31,788 nt of DNA, from positions 1 through 31,788 of the IMG/VR virus record IMGVR_UViG_3300020219_000049; one strand, given 5' to 3'. Positions 6,100 to 12,017 of the stretch are shown here, in pieces. This DNA comes from a virus. The notes beneath the pieces were generated by a model. The model was not told the DNA's origin. It did not search any database and worked only from the letters and a program-made list of their open reading frames with translations. A program made the translations under genes and the position numbers. Numbering within the stretch: the first letter of the stretch is position 1; each line of letters starts with the position of its first letter.

Positions 6100-6112
6100 C
6101 GTAGGCAAAACC

Positions 6113-7597
6113 ATGGCAATGCGCACTGTTTCGATTCCCATCGCTGAGTGCATTTCGAACACCAAAACCGAGCTTTACGCGGCATTGCAAAAATCACTTG
6201 ACGCCTCTCGCGTGGTCGCTAATATCGCTGCTACAGAATGCTTGCGGCAAGATAATTTGCAGATGGAAAAGTGCCCTAAAATCTACACTTACCCGGCGTG
6301 CAAAGGCTTATTCGAAGGTGTCTCATTTATGGTCTCTTCGGTTTGCCGCGCTGTGGAATCGGCGTATAAGAAAAAGCGGTGGAGAATGATCCGAGGCATG
6401 GAAGCAAGCCGTAGCTATCGGTCGCAGCCTTGGCCGATGCTCAATAATAAATCATGCTCTACATTCACAATCGATGATGAAGGAGAGTTTCTGACGTGTC
6501 GCATTAAGCTACTGGACGATTGGTTCGTAGTCCGGTTAGCCGGTGGAGTTAGCCATCGCGATCAAATTAAAGGCTTGCGAAGGGCGATTGCAAGTGATGG
6601 AGTCTGCGATTCTAAGTTGTGGATCGATCGAAAAAACAAGGCGATTATTGGCTTTTCTTGCGACGTAGCTGTTGCCGAGAACAAGCAGAAGCCTGATTGT
6701 GAAGTGCGGATATCTAGCGGAGTTGATTACCTACTTGGACTTACGCAAGATCGCGTTCAATCGCCATGGGTTGTCAACGCAGATGAGGTCATTTTATGGA
6801 AGGCTGAATCCACTAGGCGCAACCAACGCTATAGGCAGTCGCGAAAGCAAGGCGTCGATAGGCGACGACTCAAGGAAGAATCTAAAGCATTTGCGGATAA
6901 GATGGCAAGAAGGTTGGCGACAAAGATACACACATCGACCAGTCAAATTGTTGACAAGGCTATTAAGATTGGAGCGGCGAGAGTCAAGCTAGACTTAACA
7001 ATCAAAAGCTTCGCAACTGAATTTCCCTGGTATGATTTGGCTAACAAGATAAAATACAAATGCGAGTCTGCTGGAATCGAAGTCATTGACGCTACGCAAA
7101 CAGTCGCTCAACCGGACTGCGAAAAGCCGCATGTTTATTTTGCTTACGACTTGCATTCGCATCGGGTAAAAATAGGAAGAACTCAAGGCGGAAAAGATCG
7201 TCTAAAAGCATTCTGGACTATGCAGCCAGATTTGATTTTGCTTGCGGTTGACAATCGTGCGCAATCGAGGCTGGTTGCGATGGAAAAACACTATCACGCA
7301 TATTTCGACAATCATCGCGTGGTAAATCGAGACAAATCAGGTCGCGAGTTATTCGCGGCTGATCCTGTATTGCAATGGTTGCGAGCGGTTGGGTGGCTCG
7401 GAAATGCCGGGAACCTCTCGCAGATCATGCAAGTCCTAGACGTGTCGCAAGATACGTCTAGAGTTGGCCACCTCCAGGCCGACAGTGAGCATCTAGGTAA
7501 CAATGAGAGTATCAAGGTGCTCGCAGAAGGCCGAAAACAGGCGGGGATAAACAGGGTAAATCCTGACGGCCCCCGCAGTGAGCAATCGAACGAATGA
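6113..7597 (+). CDS. Cas12/TnpB-like RNA-guided protein with C-terminal T5orf172 (GIY-YIG) domain
   Basis: A 494-residue protein from ATG 6113; no clear Shine-Dalgarno. Residues 1-110 are helical and end in SYRSQPWP, like the N-terminal lobe of small Cas12/TnpB proteins. Residues 116-200 form a beta-rich wedge-like region. D205 in SGVDYLLGL sits where the RuvC-I Asp is expected. A basic bridge-helix-like segment follows (about 231-270), then STSQIVDKAIKIGAARVKLD, where D294 replaces the usual RuvC-II Glu. ESAGIEVIDATQTVAQ (318-333) matches the strand before a TnpB zinc ribbon. The ribbon and RuvC-III are absent. Instead residues 339-425 look like T5orf172: HVYFAYD, VKIGRT, DRLKAF, EKHYHAYF and SGRELFAA. 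The last 54 codons overlap the RNA scaffold, and the stop lies in the first repeat. The RuvC site is probably inactive, with GIY-YIG providing cutting or binding. The fold call is by eye. Confidence 0.7.
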   Translation: MAMRTVSIPIAECISNTKTELYAALQKSLDASRVVANIAATECLRQDNLQMEKCPKIYTYPACKGLFEGVSFMVSSVCRAVESAYKKKRWRMIRGMEASRSYRSQPWPMLNNKSCSTFTIDDEGEFLTCRIKLLDDWFVVRLAGGVSHRDQIKGLRRAIASDGVCDSKLWIDRKNKAIIGFSCDVAVAENKQKPDCEVRISSGVDYLLGLTQDRVQSPWVVNADEVILWKAESTRRNQRYRQSRKQGVDRRRLKEESKAFADKMARRLATKIHTSTSQIVDKAIKIGAARVKLDLTIKSFATEFPWYDLANKIKYKCESAGIEVIDATQTVAQPDCEKPHVYFAYDLHSHRVKIGRTQGGKDRLKAFWTMQPDLILLAVDNRAQSRLVAMEKHYHAYFDNHRVVNRDKSGRELFAADPVLQWLRAVGWLGNAGNLSQIMQVLDVSQDTSRVGHLQADSEHLGNNESIKVLAEGRKQAGINRVNPDGPRSEQSNE

Positions 7598-7607
7598 TCA
7601 CTGAGGG
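7423..7607 (+). ncRNA. guide-RNA scaffold plus first CRISPR repeat (copy B, array leader)
   Basis: Structured DNA overlapping the 3' end of the Cas12-like gene and running directly into the array. Hairpin 1 is CTAGACGT (7436-7443) with ACGTCTAG (7454-7461), 8 bp perfect. Hairpin 2 is TTGGCC (7464-7469) with GGCCGA (7477-7482). GCGGGG (7541-7546) pairs with CCCCGC (7571-7576) at the start of the repeat and encloses a CAGG/CCTG stem. CAGTGAGCA at 7483-7491 also occurs in the repeat. By analogy with omega RNA and tracrRNA-crRNA duplexes, this is probably the scaffold that the nuclease binds. Confidence 0.7.
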
Positions 7608-8115
7608 GCTAACGGAAAGCCGTTTTGTGTACAAGACTTGCTGACCCGCAGTGAGCAATCGAACGAATGAACACTGAGGGCTGCCAAACTTGTCCATTGG
7701 CCAATGTGACTACTGAACCCCGCAGTGAGCAATCGAACGAATGAACACTGAGGGGAGACCGTAGTTTAGCGACCGTCCCTCAGTGTTCATCCCGCAGTGA
7801 GCAATCGAACGAATGAACACTGAGGGGTGGTGCCAAATCTTTGGGGATGTGTTGTTGGGCGTCCCCGCAGTGAGCAATCGAACGAATGAACACTGAGGGA
7901 CCCAGGCTGCGTTTGTTTCGCGCGGCATGGATTTCCCCGCAGTGAGCAATCGAACGAATGAACACTGAGGGCGTAAGTTGCCAAAGCTTGTCCGATCTAA
8001 GCGTTGCACCCGCAGTGAGCAATCGAACGAATGAACACTGAGGGGAGCAGACCTGACACTTTCCTTTTACCCCCGCCTTCCCGCAGTGAGCAATCGAACG
8101 AATGAACACTGAGGG
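7572..8115 (+). CRISPR. CRISPR array, 8 repeats of 36 nt and 7 spacers
   Basis: Repeats start at 7572, 7645, 7719, 7791, 7864, 7936, 8009 and 8080, each 36 nt. Spacers are 37, 38, 36, 37, 36, 37 and 35 nt and differ from one another. All repeats are identical except the first, which has T instead of A at 7598. The ends CCCGCAGTG and CACTGAGGG form a 9-bp stem with one mismatch. The first repeat is continuous with scaffold B. Spacer 3 (7755-7790) ends in a 14-nt inverted copy of the repeat's 3' end. There is no cas1, cas2 or cas4 nearby. The array ends 25 nt before the gene at 8141. Confidence 0.95.
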
Positions 8116-8140
8116 AGGGTCTGACTCGTGAGGTGTGATT

Positions 8141-8389
8141 ATGGTTAGTAGGGATTTAGGGAACGGCTTTCGAGCGGTTCCGCAAAATGCAGTTACGCTC
8201 AACGGCATGCCGCTTTCGCAGCTTAATACGATACAAGAGCCTTACAGTGGGTATTGGCATCTGATCGCTCCGAACAACCGAGCGATAGACGACGAGGATG
8301 GGCGACCATACTTGTATTTAGACATTGAAGAAGCCAGTAAGGACGCGGAAAAGTTGGCTGCACAGGGAGATTATTCGACGTGCAGGTAG
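8141..8389 (+). CDS. hypothetical protein directly after the CRISPR array
   Basis: An 82-residue protein. ATG 8141 lies 7 nt after GTGAGG (8128-8133); an upstream GTG at 8135 in frame is less likely. It contains GYWHLIAPNNRAIDDEDGRP and a C-terminal helix EEASKDAEKLAAQGDYSTCR. I do not recognise the family. It is the first gene downstream of the array and may share its transcript, as at 3759 and 5349 where a repeat also precedes a small gene. Confidence 0.6.
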   Translation: MVSRDLGNGFRAVPQNAVTLNGMPLSQLNTIQEPYSGYWHLIAPNNRAIDDEDGRPYLYLDIEEASKDAEKLAAQGDYSTCR

Positions 8390-8404
8390 AGTCAGAGAAC
8401 GATG

Positions 8405-8962
8405 TTACGGGTCCAAATGATACTTAATAATCCGCAGAGATTCTTCGATAGTTGCCTGAATGGCGCGGCGACTGAAGCGAGTCTTGAACGCAGAGCCATG
8501 CCTCATGATAAAAGTATGGTTAGTTTGCTCGGTAGTCTTTTTGATGGATGATCCGCACTTGATGTAGAGAGTGGTAACCAGGACTTGGAAGTCCGTTAGT
8601 CCCGATCCGGTTATGAGAGACGTCTCACCATCTAGATCGCTGGCTACTGAGCGATAGTCGATTACCTCGGTGGTGGCTTCCGGCATTGGCGACAGCCGCT
8701 TAATGATCCTCGGAATCCGTCGACACTTGCATTTGACAAACGTGGTGAGCTCGCCAGCTTCGGGATCGTAACTTTCGATGTCACTAATGATCTCAACCAA
8801 GATCTCTGAGTAAATGTCCTCTCGATCAACTCCGTTTGGAATGTTGGATCTCCCTATCGTTGCGAGAATCCATGGGCGAATGGCTTGAAGTATCGGTGTG
8901 ATTGCTTCTCTGTCACCGTTTGTATATTGTCTGACAAGGGCAGTGACGGTATGCTTGTCCAT
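8405..8962 (-). CDS. RNA polymerase sigma-70-like factor (ECF type)
   Basis: Encodes 185 residues from the ATG at 8962 (a TTG at 8986 could extend it by 8). Residues about 35-90 match sigma region 2: VDREDIYSEILVEIISDIES, YDPEAGELTTFVKCKCRRIP. This resembles the D-L-x-Q-E-x-F pattern and the F-D-P-x-x-G-x-F-x-x-W block of ECF factors. The C-terminal part (SIKKTTEQTNHTFIMRHGSA) may be a divergent region 4 HTH. A phage sigma-like factor could redirect host polymerase to phage promoters, or it could be a recombinase-linked regulator. It is divergent from the recombinase at 9003, with a 40-nt gap. Confidence 0.65.
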   Translation of the reverse strand: MDKHTVTALVRQYTNGDREAITPILQAIRPWILATIGRSNIPNGVDREDIYSEILVEIISDIESYDPEAGELTTFVKCKCRRIPRIIKRLSPMPEATTEVIDYRSVASDLDGETSLITGSGLTDFQVLVTTLYIKCGSSIKKTTEQTNHTFIMRHGSAFKTRFSRRAIQATIEESLRIIKYHLDP

Positions 8963-9002
8963 AGGGCGTGATGCTAGTTGAATCAATTCGAGGGGCTTCT
9001 CA

Positions 9003-10481
9003 ATGGCTTGGTACGTTTACGTTAGGATGAGTCATCGATCTTCGGCGTATTCTGGAATCAGTGAGAATTCACAGATCCTGGCATGCATGGAGTACATTTC
9101 GTCCTGCAATGTAGGCGAGCAGATAGGCAAGCACAAGTTCCCAAATGATGTTCCTGATGGCGTCTTTGTTGATCGTGGCAAGAGTGGCTGGTCCAGGAGC
9201 ATTGATGCTCGTGGCGCTGGCGTCGAGCTACTGAGAGTTCTGAAGCCGGGTGATCATATTGTATTCTACAATGTCGAGCGAGCTTTCCGCCACACTATCA
9301 ACTGCTTAACTTGGGTTGGCCGATGGCTTGAACAAGGGATTACTCCTCACTTTGCTACTGAGAAGATTGACTTCAGCACCGCCGGGGGCCGGTTTGTTGG
9401 AAGCGTTATAGCAGCCGCAGCACAATACTACAGCGACTTGATAAGCGAGAGAACGAAGGAGGCGCTAGCGATCCGCCGCAGTCGCCTTGGGCTCACGGTT
9501 AAGACAAAGCTGGTGAAGAATGCACCAAGGATATGCAGCATAAAACAGCACGCGCCACCAGCATCGGAACGAGAACTCGATACTGATATTCCAAAGGCGC
9601 TCATTTACAATCGAGTCTCCCATCTCGATCAGAGCATAAGTGGATTGAGCATGGATGCACAGAGAGAAGAGAACCTTAAGCTTGCAAGCAGGATTGGAAT
9701 CCCAGATGCCGCCGTGTTTGAGGATGAATCGATCTCTGCATTCTCAAAGCCATTTTCTTCGCGGCCTGGAGCTATTCGATTACTCACTGACTTGAAGCGA
9801 GGCGATCACGTCATCATCTATCGCGTTGATCGAGCGTTCAGAAATATACGAGACGCTTGCCAGATCGAGAAGCAACTGAGGGATCTAGGAGTAACGCTGC
9901 ACATTACTCGTGAGGGCATAGACACAAGTAACGAATATGGCCGGATGTTCTTTCAGATCCTGTCCATGTTTGCTGAACTTGAGTCTTCCATGAAGTCCCA
10001 GCGGCAAAAGGAGAATGCCAAAGCTCGCCGACATCGAGGAGATTTTCTTGGTAATGTGCCACGGCATCTCAAGGTGATCGGCAGCGGAAGTAATCGGGTA
10101 GTTGTTCACGACTATGACGCAATCGTCGACTGCTTCACCGTTGCGCTGTTGATTGACGCAGGGTTCCCTATCGAACAAGCTGCAAGAATTCTTGATACTG
10201 ACAAAGCTCTGTCATCGAGCTATCTCCGTAAGGGCCGGTTCTATAGAAATAACATACGCCCAGCGATTGCAACACTTCCAAAGGCCGTCTGCCAAGTTCT
10301 GATGGAGAGGGCAATTTGTCAGATCAAGTATCCGAATGAACGGACGTGGCGGTTGAACAATGTGGAAAAGTACTCGTATCCGGTTCGCGATATAGAGGAT
10401 CGTTTAGCCGCAGCCGATATCTCGCCAGAGCTTCGAGACTTGTTACCCAGCCATCTTCAGTTTGCCATCGCTCAAGCTTAA
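9003..10481 (+). CDS. serine recombinase with two tandem catalytic domains
   Basis: A 492-residue protein. Domain 1 (about 1-160): YVYVRMS with Ser10 as nucleophile and Arg8, FVDRGKSGWSRS, the GDHIVFYNVERAFRH strand-helix (R93, R96), and LISERTKEA at the catalytic helix E. Domain 2 (about 198-345): ALIYNRVSHLDQSISGLS with Ser206 and Arg204, FEDESISAFSKPF, GDHVIIYRVDRAFRN, and FAELESSMKSQRQKEN. Residues 345-492 are a helical C-terminal region. Normal resolvases or integrases have one such domain. It could be a fused heterodimer that performs integration, inversion or excision. The 3' end overlaps an antisense HTH-like ORF. Confidence 0.85.
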   Translation: MAWYVYVRMSHRSSAYSGISENSQILACMEYISSCNVGEQIGKHKFPNDVPDGVFVDRGKSGWSRSIDARGAGVELLRVLKPGDHIVFYNVERAFRHTINCLTWVGRWLEQGITPHFATEKIDFSTAGGRFVGSVIAAAAQYYSDLISERTKEALAIRRSRLGLTVKTKLVKNAPRICSIKQHAPPASERELDTDIPKALIYNRVSHLDQSISGLSMDAQREENLKLASRIGIPDAAVFEDESISAFSKPFSSRPGAIRLLTDLKRGDHVIIYRVDRAFRNIRDACQIEKQLRDLGVTLHITREGIDTSNEYGRMFFQILSMFAELESSMKSQRQKENAKARRHRGDFLGNVPRHLKVIGSGSNRVVVHDYDAIVDCFTVALLIDAGFPIEQAARILDTDKALSSSYLRKGRFYRNNIRPAIATLPKAVCQVLMERAICQIKYPNERTWRLNNVEKYSYPVRDIEDRLAAADISPELRDLLPSHLQFAIAQA

Positions 10482-10587
10482 CGCGGTGGCCAAACCTGTT
10501 GCGTCTTCCAACGGTGCAAAGTCTTTGCACCCTCTTGTATTTCATGCCTAGGACTTCACCCAATCGAAGATTTCCATCTGCATCCAT
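10324..10587 (-). CDS. small HTH/excisionase-like protein, antisense overlap
   Basis: An 87-residue ORF from the ATG at 10587. The segment LRLGEVLGMKYKRVQRLCTV could be a helix-turn-helix. It is followed by NRFGHRVKLERWQTEDGWVT and SLEALARYRLRL, a pattern similar to short excisionase-like or DUF1580-type proteins (R-G-x-R-L-x-x...TS-EAL-RF). Residues after about 36 are encoded opposite the end of the recombinase gene. Either could be real; an RDF-like partner next to a serine recombinase would make sense. Composition in the antisense part is constrained by the other gene, so confidence is limited. Confidence 0.4.
   Translation of the reverse strand: MDADGNLRLGEVLGMKYKRVQRLCTVGRRNRFGHRVKLERWQTEDGWVTSLEALARYRLRLNDPLYREPDTSTFPHCSTATSVHSDT
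10513..10531. promoter_or_regulatory. 19-bp perfect palindrome near recombinase 3' end
   Basis: GGTGCAAAG and CTTTGCACC flank a single central T. The site lies 32 nt after the recombinase stop, inside the antisense HTH-like ORF. A dimeric regulator or recombinase site is possible; as RNA, the loop would be too tight for a normal terminator. Confidence 0.45.
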
Positions 10588-10764
10588 GTTGCTATTTTTC
10601 TACCCCATAAGTGGTATGACGCGACACGATGTCGTACCAGGCCCCCGAAAGAGTGGGTCACAGAGTACTCCGTGACGACACAGTGTCGCTGTGCCAAAAG
10701 TGTCCACATCGCCCAGTTTTGCTCCATCTTGTTCCAATTTACACCAGTTTCGGTAAGGAGGCAA
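10588..10764. other. non-coding region dense in GACAC/GTGTC dyads
   Basis: No convincing gene. It contains CGACA/TGTCG around 10622-10636, GTCAC/GTGAC at about 10659-10677, and GACAC/GTGTC and CACAG/CTGTG around 10676-10697. This cluster lies between the tandem recombinase and the head genes. It could hold a recombination site, an operator set, or a promoter region for the virion operon. The region ends at GGTAAGGAGG (10753-10760 area). Confidence 0.4.
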
Positions 10765-10881
10765 ATGCTCAGTGGAATAATAACCATAGAAGGTTGCACC
10801 CACCTCCAATGGCGATTTATTCCAAATGGCAAAAACTCTACAAAACATGATCGAAGAAGGGCAGGCGTCACAAGCGACTGA
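10765..10881 (+). CDS. possible short leader ORF overlapping the scaffold gene
   Basis: ATG 10765 has a near-perfect GGTAAGGAGG just upstream (10752-10760). The frame stays open for 38 codons, through the start of the scaffold gene (10826) in another frame. The product begins MLSGIITIEGCTHLQWRFIP. The scaffold ATG itself has no good Shine-Dalgarno, so this ORF may couple translation into it. It has no recognisable domain and may be non-functional. Confidence 0.3.
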   Translation: MLSGIITIEGCTHLQWRFIPNGKNSTKHDRRRAGVTSD

Positions 10882-11989
10882 TCCCGCATCGATACCGGCT
10901 GTACCGGCACCTGTCATACCAGTTGCAGAAGTCCCTGTTCCCGCCGCTATCCCAGAAGTAGCGGCAGTTCCAGCAGAACCGCTGGCAGTTGAGACAGAGA
11001 CATCCGAAGTCAAGCCTGCTGCCGATGAAGCGAAGGATGCAAAGTCCTGGCTTCGCGATTTTCTTGAGAAGCACAATAAGCACACCGAAGGAATTCCAGA
11101 TTCCGAGCTTGAGGCTTATGCAGCGCGTAAGCTCTTTGAAACACCAGCGCCAGTTGCTGCCGTCGTTCAACAGCCAGCATTTGTAAGCACTCAAGTCGCT
11201 CCGGTAGCCGAAGTGCAGACGCCATCGGACGATAAGAAGTCTCGCAAGGTTGCCAAGCTTCAGTACGATCAAGCGCTCGCTACGATGGTCAGCTTTGATG
11301 ACGATGGTAGGGCTGTACCGCGTCCTGAGTTTGGCGGTTCTGCCATTGAAGCAGCATCCAAAGTCAATCAGTACTCGGAAGCACGCCGTAAGCGCGTTGA
11401 AGATCTCGTTGACGATCCGATTGGTTTTCTCCAAGACGACATGCTTGATATTGTTCGCGAAGAAATGCGCGGGCTCATCGGCAAGGAGTTCGAAAACTTC
11501 AAGTCGTCTCAGCAGACAGAGTATCAACGATTTTCAGCCGAGCGAGCACAAGACGCAGAGAGATCTTCCGTTACGGAGCTACTCACTTTAAACAAATCAA
11601 AGCTCTATATCGTCGGAAAAGACGGGCAGCCAGCGCTGTCTCTCGATACCAATTTGCCCATTCTTTCACCGTATGGATCGGCAGTTGATGAAGAGCTGAA
11701 GGAACTTGAGCAGATCAATCCTAACGCGCAGCAGTCGTTACTGATTGCTAAGGCCATCAGGACTGTTGACAAGATTTTCTCGCAACCTGAGAAGCTGACG
11801 CCAGAAACAGTCGCTGCAAAGAAACAGGCTTTTCTTGAAAAAGATAAGCGCCATGTAGTTCCGGTTTCTCCGGACAGACCAGAGGCGAGCCTCGCTGACG
11901 CTCTAGCCAATCATGCGCCAATGACTCTCTCGGAGATGATCAAGCGCAACCCAAACCTAGTAGGAAATCCAGCCCTAGCCGAATTATAA
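10826..11989 (+). CDS. putative capsid scaffolding protein
   Basis: A 387-residue protein directly before the major capsid gene. Residues 20-75 are Ala/Pro/Val/Glu-rich low complexity. The middle holds charged helices (FLQDDMLDIVREEMRGLIGK, then FENFKSSQQTEYQRFSAERA) that suit a coiled-coil scaffold. The C-terminus is short and basic/hydrophobic (LSEMIKRNPNLVGNPALAEL). Scaffolding proteins commonly have this layout and position, and organise procapsid assembly before exit or cleavage. The call rests on composition and context rather than sequence identity. No Shine-Dalgarno is seen at ATG 10826. Confidence 0.6.
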   Translation: MAKTLQNMIEEGQASQATDPASIPAVPAPVIPVAEVPVPAAIPEVAAVPAEPLAVETETSEVKPAADEAKDAKSWLRDFLEKHNKHTEGIPDSELEAYAARKLFETPAPVAAVVQQPAFVSTQVAPVAEVQTPSDDKKSRKVAKLQYDQALATMVSFDDDGRAVPRPEFGGSAIEAASKVNQYSEARRKRVEDLVDDPIGFLQDDMLDIVREEMRGLIGKEFENFKSSQQTEYQRFSAERAQDAERSSVTELLTLNKSKLYIVGKDGQPALSLDTNLPILSPYGSAVDEELKELEQINPNAQQSLLIAKAIRTVDKIFSQPEKLTPETVAAKKQAFLEKDKRHVVPVSPDRPEASLADALANHAPMTLSEMIKRNPNLVGNPALAEL

Positions 11990-12017
11990 GTTAGGCTTAC
12001 CCAGGAGTTGACGTAGC

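Noticed and set aside
5684-6112. Long N-terminal extension of the Cas12-like ORF
   Set aside because: It runs antiphase through the 5562 gene, promoter and terminator, so ATG 6113 is the better start.
7572-8115. Reading the array as a simple tandem satellite
   Set aside because: Units are separated by seven different spacers of near-constant length, as in CRISPR arrays.
7710-8208. Minus-strand ORFs across the array
   Set aside because: They consist of repeated peptide units made by the CRISPR repeat (SVHSFDCSLRG type) and reflect repeat translation only.
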